Below are positions 17,049 through 26,920 of a stretch of 64,000 nucleotides of DNA, one piece after another. Below the pieces are notes generated by a model. It searched no databases. It was not told where the DNA came from and saw only the letters and a program-made list of their open reading frames with translations. Source of the DNA: Bermanella sp044597725 (GTDB lineage Bacteria > Pseudomonadota > Gammaproteobacteria > Pseudomonadales > Oceanobacteraceae); contig NZ_CP139003.1 of assembly GCF_044597725.1 (NCBI RefSeq), positions 1,364,001-1,428,000 on the forward strand, given 5' to 3'. A program made the position numbers and the translations under genes. Each line of letters opens with the position of its first letter. The first letter of the stretch is position 1.

Positions 17049-18266
17049 ATGTCGGACATCAATAAGATTGTATTGGCTTATTCCGGTGGTTTGGACACTT
17101 CTGTAATCGCTAAGTGGTTGCAAGAAGAGTACAACGCCGAAATTGTGACGTTTACTGCTGACTTAGGTCAGGGTGAAGAACTAGAGCCAGCCCGTAAAAA
17201 GGCTGAAGCCATGGGTATTAAAGAAATTTATATTGATGACCTACGAGAAGAGTTTGCCCGTGATTTTGTTTTTCCAATGTTCCGTGCAAACGCCATCTAT
17301 GAAGGCGAGTATTATTTAGGTACATCCATTGCGCGCCCACTTATTGCTAAGCGTTTGATCGAGATAGCCGAAGAAACCGGGGCAGATGCCATTGCCCATG
17401 GTGCGACTGGTAAAGGTAATGACCAAGTACGTTTTGAATTAGGTGCTTATGCGCTTTCACCGAATATTCAAGTAATCGCCCCTTGGCGTGAGTGGGATCT
17501 AAATTCCCGTGAAAAGCTCATGGATTACTGCAAAGAGCACAATATTCCAGTGGAAAACAAGCAGGGTAAAAAATCGCCTTATTCCATGGATGCAAACTTG
17601 CTTCATATCTCTTACGAAGGCGATTTAATTGAAGATCCATGGGCCGAGCCAGAAGAAGATATGTGGTTGTGGAGTAAGTCTCCAGAAAATGCACCTGATG
17701 AGCCAACTTATGTAGAGTTAACCTATGCATCAGGCGATATTGTTGCTATCGACGATAAACCAATGAGCCCGGCTACGGTTATGGAATACTTAAACAAGGT
17801 TGCGGGTGAAAATGGTATAGGCCGTACTGATATTGTGGAAAACCGTTACGTAGGTATGAAAGCCCGCGGTTGTTATGAAACCCCAGCGGGTTTTGTCATG
17901 CTTAAAGCGCACCGTGCCATTGAGTCGATTACTCTTGACCGTAATGCGGCACATTTAAAAGATGAAATGATGCCACGTTATGCAGAGCTCATTTATAACG
18001 GGTATTGGTGGAGCCCGGAACGTAAAATGTTACAAGCGGCTATTGATGAAACTCAAACCAGTGTTAACGGTAAGGTCCGCTTGAAACTTTATAAAGGTAA
18101 TGTGATTGTGGTTGGTCGTGCTAGCGATGATTCATTATTTGATGAGAATATTGCAACATTCGAAGATGATGCAGGCTCTTACGATCAAAAAGATGCAGCG
18201 GGCTTTATTAAGCTGAATGCATTGCGCCTACGCATTGCTGCAAAAAAAGGCCGTCAACTACGTTAG
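17049..18266 (+). CDS. argG: Argininosuccinate synthase
   Basis: Joins citrulline and aspartate with ATP to form argininosuccinate in arginine biosynthesis. The 405-residue length is that of the standard bacterial type-1 enzyme. The ATP pyrophosphatase P-loop AYSGGLDTSV lies near 9-18 and GATGKGNDQVRFE near 118-130; the C-terminal oligomerisation tail is complete. AGGAG ten bases upstream marks the start. It is transcribed alone, behind an unusual leader with three hairpins and before a bidirectional terminator. High similarity to the family is obvious. Confidence 0.97.
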   Translation: MSDINKIVLAYSGGLDTSVIAKWLQEEYNAEIVTFTADLGQGEELEPARKKAEAMGIKEIYIDDLREEFARDFVFPMFRANAIYEGEYYLGTSIARPLIAKRLIEIAEETGADAIAHGATGKGNDQVRFELGAYALSPNIQVIAPWREWDLNSREKLMDYCKEHNIPVENKQGKKSPYSMDANLLHISYEGDLIEDPWAEPEEDMWLWSKSPENAPDEPTYVELTYASGDIVAIDDKPMSPATVMEYLNKVAGENGIGRTDIVENRYVGMKARGCYETPAGFVMLKAHRAIESITLDRNAAHLKDEMMPRYAELIYNGYWWSPERKMLQAAIDETQTSVNGKVRLKLYKGNVIVVGRASDDSLFDENIATFEDDAGSYDQKDAAGFIKLNALRLRIAAKKGRQLR

Positions 18267-18294
18267 TCGCTAGCTCTTTTTTTGTAGGCACAAT

Positions 18295-18344
18295 GAAAAC
18301 CGTTAGTTTTTACCTTAAATATGAAGGTAGGGCTAGCGGTTTTC
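18295..18344. terminator. Bidirectional terminator between argG and the DUF3365 gene
   Basis: Arms GAAAACCGTTAG (18295-18306) and CTAGCGGTTTTC (18333-18344) pair over 12 bp with one wobble; an inner TACCTT/AAGGTA pair extends the stem. A and T runs flank both sides, so it can end the convergent transcripts. The right arm overlaps the last codons of the minus-strand gene. Confidence 0.75.
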
Positions 18345-18872
18345 TTTTACCACAAATACGCCTCTTATATCACCTTGGGCAAAACCTGTTGCTTGGTCAT
18401 TGGGATACAGTTCGGCTAATTTTCTTTCTACGTCCGGTTGCAAATTCGAACCATGGCACGCTAAGCAAGGTTTAGCTGTGGGAATCGCCTTCACAAAAAA
18501 CCAACTATCCTCATGGGTTACACTGGTTTCAATACTCGCTATAGCCTCGCCTTGCTCATGACGATTGGCAAACTCCTGCATGATTTTCTCCAACCAGGGT
18601 TCAGGTGTATTGTCTGGGTTACGAACACGTAGCGAAGACCGGCTTATCTGCCACGGTGATTGGCTGTGTTGTTGCGCGATATTGGGTGCGCTCACATTAC
18701 AAACACTAATGGCTGCTACAGGACCATCCGATTGCATGGTGCTCATTAATACATGCTTTAGATCTTTAGCGAAACCAGATATAACCTGTTTCGCTTGCTG
18801 CTCTTGTGATTCTTGGGCAAAGCTAGTGATGCTTAAAAGGCTTAAGCTTAAGATGAAGGTTTTGAATAACAT
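18333..18872 (-). CDS. DUF3365 (Tll0287-like) periplasmic monoheme protein
   Basis: 179 residues with a cleavable signal peptide (about 1-20, ending SFAQ) and a DUF3365/Tll0287-like domain. The single heme-binding motif CLACH is at 136-140, so it is expected to carry one c-type heme in the periplasm. Proteins of this family are PAS-like sensors or electron carriers; which applies is unknown. It is transcribed alone and converges on argG with a shared terminator. Confidence 0.82.
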   Translation of the reverse strand: MLFKTFILSLSLLSITSFAQESQEQQAKQVISGFAKDLKHVLMSTMQSDGPVAAISVCNVSAPNIAQQHSQSPWQISRSSLRVRNPDNTPEPWLEKIMQEFANRHEQGEAIASIETSVTHEDSWFFVKAIPTAKPCLACHGSNLQPDVERKLAELYPNDQATGFAQGDIRGVFVVKENR

Positions 18873-18959
18873 GTGCAGTCTCCAATAGAGAGCTTTAAAT
18901 TAGTATAATCTAATATAGTGCTTTATTAAAAACCTGCAAGTGTTTATTTTTGCTTTATG

Positions 18960-20042
18960 TTATTGAGCGAGTTTTATTCGCTCTTCAGTGGCAGGGTGAG
19001 TAGATAAGTACTCAGTCCAGATAGATCGGTTTTGCTCTTCTTGGTGTTCGGCAAACTGAGTTGAGATTGCTTGCATGGCTTGCGCGAATGCCTGAGGGCT
19101 CATGTTGTGGGCTTTGAGTGCCTCAATGGCAAAGCGATCTGCTTCTCGTTCAAACTCACGGGAGTATTGTAAATCCAGTAAAAGAGTGGGTAATCCCACG
19201 GCTAAATCAGCACTTTCTAAATCACCTGTTATAAACAGTAATGCAACCCATGTGATGCCAGCTTGAATGGTACGACGTAAAATGTGCTTATGCTCTAGAT
19301 GACCAATTTCGTGAAAAACAATGGATAATAACTGTTGTTCGTCGGTTAATAGCTCGATTAAACCATCGGTTAATATAATGACACCGCCTTGTAAGGCAAA
19401 TGCATTGGCGACCTGAATGGTTTCGTCTTCGCTATCCTGTGTGTATTGTCTAAAGTGCAGGGTGGCAGAGAGTTCGGGATACTGCTCTAAATAGGGTTCC
19501 ACCAGACTTCTTATTTCTCGTTGTTTCTCTTCGCTTAATAAAGTGGGTTCAAATAAGGTTTCATCAAGAACATAGAGTGATGCTTGCTCGTTTTGAAAAA
19601 CCGATGCAGGTACGTGCATGGCAATATAGCGCGATGCGGCGGGAATACCGTGAACCACTGTGGCCCATACAAATACTGCAGTGAGTATGCAAGCGGCTAC
19701 GATTGCCAGTAGATTTTGCTCAATTTTATGTAATAGAGCAGATGCACCCTGTTTCAAGTGATTCTTATTAAACGCATCCATGGCATTAAGGTTATCACTT
19801 GAGAAAATACTGCCATCTGGGAATAAAATTTCTCGTGGTGTTGAACCTAGAGGAGATTGATATCGGCATTCTGACAATGCATACGTTTCACGCTTGAGTA
19901 CGCCGTCGTCACCACTGAGTAAGTCAACCTCAAGCAAGTTTTGGCCTTGTAAGCGGCGAATACTTGCTTTACTTCCCTTACTATTTGACCCACTAAAAAA
20001 GTGACCATAAATACTAGGGTTAGAGGTTGACAGTGAGCTCAT
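18960..20042 (-). CDS. M48 family membrane-bound metallopeptidase
   Basis: 360 residues. An N-terminal domain of about 105 residues precedes one membrane helix (about 110-131), followed by an M48/HtpX-like zinc protease domain: HEIGH at 244-248 supplies two histidines and the catalytic glutamate, and EREADRF near 298-304 provides the third zinc ligand. Family members degrade misfolded or specific periplasmic proteins. The gene follows the YjgN-like gene by 4 bp, so both are cotranscribed; this pairing is recurrent in proteobacteria, but the shared job is not established. Confidence 0.88.
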   Translation of the reverse strand: MSSLSTSNPSIYGHFFSGSNSKGSKASIRRLQGQNLLEVDLLSGDDGVLKRETYALSECRYQSPLGSTPREILFPDGSIFSSDNLNAMDAFNKNHLKQGASALLHKIEQNLLAIVAACILTAVFVWATVVHGIPAASRYIAMHVPASVFQNEQASLYVLDETLFEPTLLSEEKQREIRSLVEPYLEQYPELSATLHFRQYTQDSEDETIQVANAFALQGGVIILTDGLIELLTDEQQLLSIVFHEIGHLEHKHILRRTIQAGITWVALLFITGDLESADLAVGLPTLLLDLQYSREFEREADRFAIEALKAHNMSPQAFAQAMQAISTQFAEHQEEQNRSIWTEYLSTHPATEERIKLAQ

Positions 20043-20046
20043 GGGA

Positions 20047-21060
20047 TTAAATCCCTACATCAAATACTTGGCCAAGCTCTGATCCAAGAGCGGTAGTGCT
20101 TTCTTGCTGTGCTGCGGTAAAGCGATCAAGGTCCCCTTGTACTTCAAGCGTTAAGCAATCACATACATATTTTGCCATACGTACTTGAGCGGCAGGTAAA
20201 TATAGGCCCAGGGTAATAATAGTTAGTACGGTATTAATAATAAATACTTTAGCCAAACCACCCATGGTTATATTGGCGGTAAAGGTATGCTGTTCGATGC
20301 TTGTACTGCGATAGAACAGGTTCATTGTCGTTACCGTAAAGAAAAGCATCAAAGCAAGGTAACCGCCAATCATTATGATCATGCTAAGGCCGGCCAATGA
20401 AGGTGCAAACGTTTGAATTGCCCAGATTGGTGTCCATAGTACTAAGCCTGCGCCTGCCATGGTAAGCAAGATTAACCCATAGTCTTTGTAGGTGGCGCTG
20501 AATTTGAATCGGCTTGTGCCATAACTGGTGTTGTTAACCAAGAACTCATTTACTTTAAGGATGGCGTAAGGCATTAAAATACCCAATGAAATAGTTCCCA
20601 AAAGTGGCCAGATTAGAAAGGCCATTAAAGCTTCACCGTATTTGCCGTGAAACGCAAAGCGAATATTCTTATATGCACTCATTGCCCTATCAAATGCCAA
20701 AGCACGACAAATTATCCAAGGAATGGCAACGAGTAATGCAAGAGATAAAATCCCGCCTACCATGGGGTTTATACCGGAAATAATATTAAAAGCGATAAAC
20801 GCTACAATAGCGATAATACGGCCTTTAAGTATAGTGATAGGGTCGGCTAAATAATTAAAATTGTGATTGTCTAAATACAAATTAGAGTGGAAGTAGCGTT
20901 TATTACGAACCGTAGCCCAAGCGCTATAGATACCAAAGGTAATAATAGTTAAAGCAATATTGGTAATCCAAATTTTAAAGTATTCGAGACCATCACCGCG
21001 AAATTCGAGCTTGCAGGATTGAACGTCCTGTTGCTGAGAAGGTTGGGTTATTTCATCCAT
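20047..21060 (-). CDS. YjgN family (DUF898) inner-membrane protein
   Basis: 337 residues. A short hydrophilic N terminus is followed by the repeated DUF898 pattern: YFKIWITNIALTIITFGIYSAWA near 27-50, and a second copy (INTVLTIITLGLYLPAAQVRMAKY) near 275-298, with six or more membrane segments between. No enzyme motif is visible. The function of YjgN proteins is unknown. It is the first gene of an operon with the M48 protease 4 bp downstream, so it may be its membrane partner or substrate. Confidence 0.85.
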   Translation of the reverse strand: MDEITQPSQQQDVQSCKLEFRGDGLEYFKIWITNIALTIITFGIYSAWATVRNKRYFHSNLYLDNHNFNYLADPITILKGRIIAIVAFIAFNIISGINPMVGGILSLALLVAIPWIICRALAFDRAMSAYKNIRFAFHGKYGEALMAFLIWPLLGTISLGILMPYAILKVNEFLVNNTSYGTSRFKFSATYKDYGLILLTMAGAGLVLWTPIWAIQTFAPSLAGLSMIIMIGGYLALMLFFTVTTMNLFYRSTSIEQHTFTANITMGGLAKVFIINTVLTIITLGLYLPAAQVRMAKYVCDCLTLEVQGDLDRFTAAQQESTTALGSELGQVFDVGI

Positions 21061-21191
21061 TGAAAGCGCCTTAAATTGTAAAAATGCGTTTTTGTTATGA
21101 TTTTTTAGTTTTAGCGTGCGAAGCTAAGTTCAGCACAAGGGCTGAATAATAGGGAACTTGCGCTAATAAATCAATTTGCCTTTACAAACAA

Positions 21192-21530
21192 TCAGCGGAG
21201 GCGTCGAGCGCGGCGCGCACTGTCAATCAATCCAAACAGCCATAGCCCAGCCAAAATACTGTAACAGATCGTGATTTGCTGCTCTGTAAGTATTCCTGGC
21301 GTGAGGTCTATTTGCTCTTTAATGGCTAATACATTAAGCGGGATTTCCGCATAAACTATTTTTTGTGCAATGATCTGAGCCTTGAAATGCGCCTCTTTCA
21401 TTAGTGGCAATAATGCTGCAATACTTGCTGCAATAAAGCCATAGCCTAACCACTTTGGGCCACTCACAAAATAGCCGGCGCCAGGGAATACAAAGGCTGA
21501 ATAAATCATTGATTGGTGAGAGGGTTTCAT
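21192..21530 (-). CDS. Small membrane protein of unknown function
   Basis: 112 residues with two hydrophobic segments near 8-43 and a third near 84-103. The N terminus (FVFPGAGYFVSGPKWLGYGF) resembles TM2/DUF-type proteins with a Pro-Gly-x-Gly turn. The C terminus is very basic (RRARRLR), likely cytoplasmic. No family recognised. The same strand and a 131-bp gap suggest it could be cotranscribed with the YjgN/M48 pair. Confidence 0.6.
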   Translation of the reverse strand: MKPSHQSMIYSAFVFPGAGYFVSGPKWLGYGFIAASIAALLPLMKEAHFKAQIIAQKIVYAEIPLNVLAIKEQIDLTPGILTEQQITICYSILAGLWLFGLIDSARRARRLR

Positions 21531-21945
21531 GGGTGCGTCCTGCGTCCTAACTTAAAGCTGAATTATAAAGGCTGCGATTATAAGGTCTTAATCTTCGTCG
21601 GCCTATCCTTTTTTATTATCTTCAGAGTTTCCGCGCTTGCATGATTAGGTTGTGCACTGTTTTTTACATTAAGAACAATAAAGTGTGATCTAGTTATCGA
21701 TTTTTATTCATAAGATAAACCGAATCTTTACGCGTTGTTTTTATATTTGGTTTGCATAGCAAAAAAAAGAGTGTAGTAAAATTGAGCCAGTTATTGAAAA
21801 AACCTACCTTATTTTAATGACTTAAACGGAGGTGTTAATTTTTTTATTAATAGCATCAAAATTTGCGATATATAAATTTAGATCTGCTTTCATTTTCTCC
21901 AACGTATCCCAAAGTACCTTTCACTAGGCAAATGGAGAAACCACA
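21531..21945. other. AT-rich intergenic region before the fasciclin gene
   Basis: About 415 bp without a supported gene, strongly AT-rich toward 21660-21900. The last 25 bp carry the ribosome site (ATGGAGAAACC) for the fasciclin gene. No strong hairpin, repeat or operator was identified; it presumably holds divergent promoters. Confidence 0.5.
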
Positions 21946-22944
21946 ATGAAAAAACTTTTATTACCTATGACGTTAGTTAGCGCATCACTATTAGCCGCAT
22001 GTGGCAGTAGTAGTGATGATGATCCCACCACAGTTGTCGATGTTGCCCAAGGGGACGACCGCTTTGAAACCTTGGTTACGGCATTAACACGGGCCGATTT
22101 AGTGACCACACTTCAAGGCGAAGGGCCATTCACCGTATTTGCTCCAACCGATGACGCCTTTGCTGCATTCTTAGAAGAAAATAGCTTATCAGCAGAGGGT
22201 TTGCTTGGTAGTGATACTTTGGCTGACGTTCTGACTTATCACGTCCTGCCAATCGAAGCTAATTCGACCACCGCGATCAGTGCTGCAGAATCTTCAATCG
22301 TTAATGATACATTGCTAACGACAGTTCAAGGAGATGCGGTTGCCCTGTCTTTAAGCGAAGGTGACTTGCTAGTAAATGAAGCTACCGTGGTTCAAGCAGA
22401 CGTAGAAGCCGACAATGGTGTGATTTATGCAATTGATTCTGTGCTTACTCTACCGGAAAAAAATGCGCTGTCTGATGAAAGTAAAACGATCACTGAGTTA
22501 GTGGTCGCGCTTGCGGATGCTGAAACAAATGCTGAGTTCGGTATTTTGAAACAGGCAGTAGTTACCGCTGAATTGGATACTGTTCTAGATGGTGATGGCC
22601 CGTTTACCGTGTTTGCTCCAACTGATGCTGCATTCAATGCTGTTTTAACTGCACTTGATATTACGGCTTCTGAGCTATTAGCAAGGGAAGATCTTGCAGA
22701 TATTTTGCTCAAACACGTACTTACCAAGCGTGTTAATAGTAGCGTTGCTGTTTTGGCCGACGGTGCTAATTTAGTGACGGCTAATGCCGATGGTGAAACG
22801 GTTGCAATTGACGCATCCAACGGTGTTATGGTCGATTCCGCCATGGTTACCGCTGCTGACATTTACACTTCAAATGGTATCGTTCACCAAATTGATGCTG
22901 TAATTTTAACGGACGCTATTGAAGCTGCGCTACAACCTCAATAA
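21946..22944 (+). CDS. Lipoprotein with two fasciclin (FAS1) domains
   Basis: 332 residues. Lipoprotein signal MKKLLLPMTLVSASLLAAC with the modified Cys at 19, then a Ser/Asp linker and two FAS1 domains (about 35-170 and 185-330). Each shows the conserved GPFTVFAPTDDAF / GPFTVFAPTDAAF box and a TYHVL or KHVLTKRV H2-type box ending NGVIYAID / NGIVHQID. FAS1 domains mediate adhesion or bind small ligands. The gene is monocistronic, with an intrinsic terminator just downstream. Whether the lipoprotein faces inside or outside cannot be read from the sequence. Confidence 0.93.
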   Translation: MKKLLLPMTLVSASLLAACGSSSDDDPTTVVDVAQGDDRFETLVTALTRADLVTTLQGEGPFTVFAPTDDAFAAFLEENSLSAEGLLGSDTLADVLTYHVLPIEANSTTAISAAESSIVNDTLLTTVQGDAVALSLSEGDLLVNEATVVQADVEADNGVIYAIDSVLTLPEKNALSDESKTITELVVALADAETNAEFGILKQAVVTAELDTVLDGDGPFTVFAPTDAAFNAVLTALDITASELLAREDLADILLKHVLTKRVNSSVAVLADGANLVTANADGETVAIDASNGVMVDSAMVTAADIYTSNGIVHQIDAVILTDAIEAALQPQ

Positions 22945-22968
22945 AGAGCAGTAGTTTCCTCAGATATG

Positions 22969-22996
22969 CCCCCCTTTTTTTTAAAGGGGGGATTTT
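22969..22996 (+). terminator. Intrinsic terminator of the fasciclin gene
   Basis: CCCCCCTTT (22969-22977) pairs with AAAGGGGGG (22983-22991), followed by ATTTT. The stem is short but pure G-C at its base and lies 25 bp after the stop. Confidence 0.7.
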
Positions 22997-23123
22997 GGCT
23001 TAAAAGGCTGACACCAGTAGTATGTTTGGCATAATAGCAGATTCACGGAGCGTGAGTGCCTACTTACAAAGACATGATTCATAAATGGACTATGCTAATA
23101 AGAACCAATATTGAGTTGCGTTT

Positions 23124-25205
23124 ATGGTATTTCGACCGTTGTGTTTTTTTCTTTCCAGTATATTTGCCCTTTTAAGCACCAATGCCGTTGCGTTGGAGTT
23201 GGACATATCTGATTTTGGCAGTACGTCTTCTAGCCAAAACACTATGCCAGAGGTGCTTACCGCCGCCCGTCTTCGTCAATCTCAACTCGATACACCTGCT
23301 TCGGTGACCGTTATCGAGTCCGATACGATTGCTGCCTTGGGGTTTAAAGACATTGAAGAAATCTTTCGACTGGTGCCCGGTATGCTGGTGGGTTACCACA
23401 GTGGTTTTGGAGAAAATACGCCATCAGTGAGTTATCACGGCACACAAGCTGCCGAACACCGTCGTTTACAAGTGTTAATTGATGGTCGCAGTGTGTTTAA
23501 ACCGGGGTTAGCCCGTGTGGAGTGGGCGGATATTCCCCTTGCCATCGAGGATATTGATCGCATTGAGGTCATTCGCGGACCCAATGCTGCAACCTATGGC
23601 GCCAACTCTTTTTTAGGTGTGATTAATATTTTGACCAAACACCCTCAGGTCGAGAAGGGTAAAACCATTAAACTAACAACAGGCACAAGAGATACACAAA
23701 AAAGTTATTTGAATGTTGCCTCTCAATTAAATGACACTGAATTTCGCTGGACACTGGCAAGCAAGCAAAAATCAGGCTTTGACTATTTGAATGAGGAGAA
23801 AGATAACAACCGAGATAGCTTGGAGGCGATGCATACTTTATTGCGAACTTACACGCCGTTAGCCGCAAAAACACAGCTTGAAACCCAATTTGGCTATAAA
23901 GATGGCATTAATGAGCAACTCCCTATTTATGCCGGATTAATCGATTACAATACCTTGCCCGATACTGAAGCGATTGATCAGTTTGCTTGGTTTAAGCTCA
24001 ATCATGAATACTCAACTGAGCAATCCTCCCATGTGCAGGTTTATTGGCAAAACTTTAAACGCGAAGAGCGTTGGAATGCCTGTTTGTCGGCTGATTTAGC
24101 AAGTGACTTTGGTGTACCGGTTATTTGTGGTGGTTTTAATAAAGACTCGGAAGAAGTTAAGGCAGAAATTGAATATCAGCATACCAGTATTTGGAATAAT
24201 GCTTTACGAACTGTGTTAGGCACACGCATTCGTCTTGATGAAATGGATTCGCAAACGGTTAACGATGGCCGTTCGCAAAATGTGAATACCAGCTATTTTA
24301 CAAGTATTGAGTATCGTCCATTTTCTCGCATTATGACTAATATTGGCGGTATGTTTGAATCAGATGAACTGAACGGCACTAATTTTTCCCCGCGTTTAGG
24401 GCTTAATTTCTTAATTGCCAATAACCAGACCATTCGTTTTATCTATTCGGAAGCCATACGTTCTCCCGATCTATACGAAAAACAAGGCAGATTGCAATTT
24501 ACCGTGGCTAACCCCACGTTGTTAGATGGAACTGCGGTGCCAGATACGGTTGCGCTGCCTGTAGGTGAAGCTGATGGTACCGTTACTGACGAAACCATAT
24601 ACAGCCATGAAATTAGCTACTTTGGTTTGTTTCAAGAATACAACTTAGAACTTGATATTAAATTATTTTACGACGAGTTAAGCGGTCTGATTTCTGAGTC
24701 ACTGAGTTTAGATGACGGTCTCACCAATAGTATTCAGTTACATCAAAAAGGAGCAGAAGGGCGCTTGAAGTGGCAGCCCTTTGACGGGCAAACATTTATG
24801 TTAACGCTTGCTTATTTAGATACCGAAGACCATATGAATATACGTGGTATTACTGACCCCGATGATTTAGCGCAAGCGATAAAGTTATCTGATCGTGAGA
24901 GTGGTTTAAGTGCCGATAGGAGTGGCTCGTTTACTTGGATTAATCAGTTGTCGAGTCATACACAAACTTCTATAGCGTATTATCATGTGGAAAATTGGAA
25001 CCCATATCGCACCAATAGTACTGGTGGTTTTACCTTTTCTCGCTTGGACGGTCACGTATCCCATGACATTTCGTTAGGTAAAAGCCGTACTCTTACGTTA
25101 AGTGGTTCAATCCAATATCGGTTGGATGATGATCCGTTATTATTCCAAGCCAATGAATATGCCGATAAAGAACACTACTATGTATCGGCACAATTTACGT
25201 TCTAG
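23124..25205 (+). CDS. TonB-dependent outer-membrane receptor
   Basis: 693 residues. Signal peptide (about 1-23, ending NAVA), a plug domain (about 40-175: SVTVIESDTIAALGF, LVPGMLVG, VLIDGRSVF, IEVIRGPNAATYGANSFLGVINI) and a 22-strand barrel of repeating aromatic beta-strands ending in the C-terminal phenylalanine (SAQFTF) needed for Bam insertion. A possible TonB box (EVLTAARL) lies just before the plug. Size fits siderophore- or cobalamin-type receptors but no ligand motif is recognised, and no Fur box or transporter genes are adjacent, so the substrate is unknown. Confidence 0.92.
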   Translation: MVFRPLCFFLSSIFALLSTNAVALELDISDFGSTSSSQNTMPEVLTAARLRQSQLDTPASVTVIESDTIAALGFKDIEEIFRLVPGMLVGYHSGFGENTPSVSYHGTQAAEHRRLQVLIDGRSVFKPGLARVEWADIPLAIEDIDRIEVIRGPNAATYGANSFLGVINILTKHPQVEKGKTIKLTTGTRDTQKSYLNVASQLNDTEFRWTLASKQKSGFDYLNEEKDNNRDSLEAMHTLLRTYTPLAAKTQLETQFGYKDGINEQLPIYAGLIDYNTLPDTEAIDQFAWFKLNHEYSTEQSSHVQVYWQNFKREERWNACLSADLASDFGVPVICGGFNKDSEEVKAEIEYQHTSIWNNALRTVLGTRIRLDEMDSQTVNDGRSQNVNTSYFTSIEYRPFSRIMTNIGGMFESDELNGTNFSPRLGLNFLIANNQTIRFIYSEAIRSPDLYEKQGRLQFTVANPTLLDGTAVPDTVALPVGEADGTVTDETIYSHEISYFGLFQEYNLELDIKLFYDELSGLISESLSLDDGLTNSIQLHQKGAEGRLKWQPFDGQTFMLTLAYLDTEDHMNIRGITDPDDLAQAIKLSDRESGLSADRSGSFTWINQLSSHTQTSIAYYHVENWNPYRTNSTGGFTFSRLDGHVSHDISLGKSRTLTLSGSIQYRLDDDPLLFQANEYADKEHYYVSAQFTF

Positions 25206-25217
25206 CCTGTTAGTGCG

Positions 25218-25244
25218 TTAGCGCCATGATTAATTTGGCGTTAA
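25218..25244. terminator. Hairpin between convergent TonB receptor and nadB
   Basis: TTAGCGCCA (25218-25226) and TGGCGTTAA (25236-25244) pair over 9 bp with one wobble. It overlaps the 3' end of nadB and has no T tract, so termination is only likely. Confidence 0.35.
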
Positions 25245-26810
25245 CACGGTATCATAAGCCACGGGCAGTAAGTCGGGGTGACTGAGTGAGAAATGCAATC
25301 CGCGGCTTTCTTTTCTGAGCATGGCGCACTGAATGATTAACCCTGAAACATCAACAAGATTGCGTAGTTCTAACAGGTCACTGGTGACCTTGTGGTTATC
25401 GTAAAACTCTTTAATTTCTTTTCTGAGTAAATCCACTCGGTGCTGGGCACGCAATAATCGTTTATCGGTACGTACGATGCCAACGTAGTCCCACATAAAA
25501 CGTCTTAGTTCGTCCCAGTTATGGCTAATAACAACATCTTCGTCACTGTCGGTAACTTGGCTTTCATCCCAATCTGGAGCAAAGGGGATGTCCTTTTTTT
25601 GTTCAATAATCTCTTTGATATGCTCAGCTGCACTGCGGCCATAAACGATGCATTCCAATAGTGAATTACTGGCTAAGCGATTGGCCCCATGCAAGCCTGT
25701 ATGCGCGCACTCGCCAATCGCATAAAGATTAGGAACATCGGTGCGGCCCATATGGTCGGTAACAATGCCACCACAGGTATAGTGTGCTGCAGGTACAACG
25801 GGAATAGGCTGCTTGCTCATGTCGATGCCAAATTCCAAACAACGTTCGTAGATGGTTGGGAAATGCTCAATAATAAAGGCTTTAGGCTTATGGCTTATAT
25901 CTAAATATAGGCAGTCAGCCCCTAAACGTTTCATCTCATGGTCAATTGCCCGTGCCACAATATCCCGTGGTGCTAATTCGCCACGATGATCAAAATTATG
26001 CATAAAGCGTGAGCCATCAGGTAAAAGTAAGTATCCCCCCTCACCGCGCACGGCTTCGGTAATCAAAAAACTCTTAGCTTGCGGATGGTATAAGCAGGTA
26101 GGGTGAAATTGGTTGAATTCCATATTCGCTACTCGGCAACCCGAGCGCCAAGCCATTGCAATGCCATCACCTGAAGTGCCATCTGGGTTGCTGGTGTAAA
26201 GGTAAGATTTGCTTGCACCACCCGAAGCGATAACAACGGTTCGGGCCCTAAATGTCTCTACGTGGCCATTTATCTCGTTGAGTACATAAGCCCCTACGAC
26301 GCCTTTGCCGGGTAAGCTAAATTTTTCGCAGGTAATTAAATCGACAGCAACACGTCGTTCAAATAAGGTGATATTTGCATGCTCTTTGGCCTGATTTAGC
26401 AGGGCTTCACTCACCGCTACACCGGTTGCGTCTGCAGCATGAATGATACGTCGGTGGCTATGGCCGCCTTCTTTTGTTAGGTGGTACTGTTCGCCTTCTT
26501 TACTGAACTTAACTTGCTGCTCAATTAACCATTCAATGGCTTCTCGGCCATTTTCCACTGTGTGGCGTACAGCATTGTAGTTGCACAAGCCTGCACCCGC
26601 GTCGAGGGTGTCGTTGATATGAGCTTGACAGCTATCAGCATCGTCCAATACAGCAGCGATACCCCCTTGTGCCCAGCGCGTACTACCGCTATCAAGGGCA
26701 TCTTTGCTTAAAACCGCTACCTTTGCGTGGTTGGCTACATTGAGGGCAGTGGTCAAGCCTGCTGCGCCGCTACCTATGACGAGAACATCAAATACGTGTC
26801 GCTGATCCAT
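25230..26810 (-). CDS. nadB: L-aspartate oxidase
   Basis: FAD enzyme that oxidises L-aspartate to iminoaspartate, the first step of de novo NAD synthesis. The 526 residues hold the dinucleotide fold GSGAAGLTTALN at 12-23, RWAQGGIAAV near 46-55, the active-site HRRIIHAAD-type segment near 119-127, and HGANRLASNSLLE near 370-382. A C-terminal helical domain follows from about 435. The start is preceded by a weak AGGTGAGT-type site. Divergent from rpoE, as in Pseudomonas and E. coli, where nadB also adjoins rpoE. Confidence 0.96.
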   Translation of the reverse strand: MDQRHVFDVLVIGSGAAGLTTALNVANHAKVAVLSKDALDSGSTRWAQGGIAAVLDDADSCQAHINDTLDAGAGLCNYNAVRHTVENGREAIEWLIEQQVKFSKEGEQYHLTKEGGHSHRRIIHAADATGVAVSEALLNQAKEHANITLFERRVAVDLITCEKFSLPGKGVVGAYVLNEINGHVETFRARTVVIASGGASKSYLYTSNPDGTSGDGIAMAWRSGCRVANMEFNQFHPTCLYHPQAKSFLITEAVRGEGGYLLLPDGSRFMHNFDHRGELAPRDIVARAIDHEMKRLGADCLYLDISHKPKAFIIEHFPTIYERCLEFGIDMSKQPIPVVPAAHYTCGGIVTDHMGRTDVPNLYAIGECAHTGLHGANRLASNSLLECIVYGRSAAEHIKEIIEQKKDIPFAPDWDESQVTDSDEDVVISHNWDELRRFMWDYVGIVRTDKRLLRAQHRVDLLRKEIKEFYDNHKVTSDLLELRNLVDVSGLIIQCAMLRKESRGLHFSLSHPDLLPVAYDTVLTPN

Positions 26811-26920
26811 ACTTACTCACCTAAATTGAGAGCATTACTATACTGATAACTGAAAAAATAGAGAAGTACTGGCTAAAAACCCTTAGAATACGCGAACAAA
26901 TAAAATGCCAAGTCAGATTG

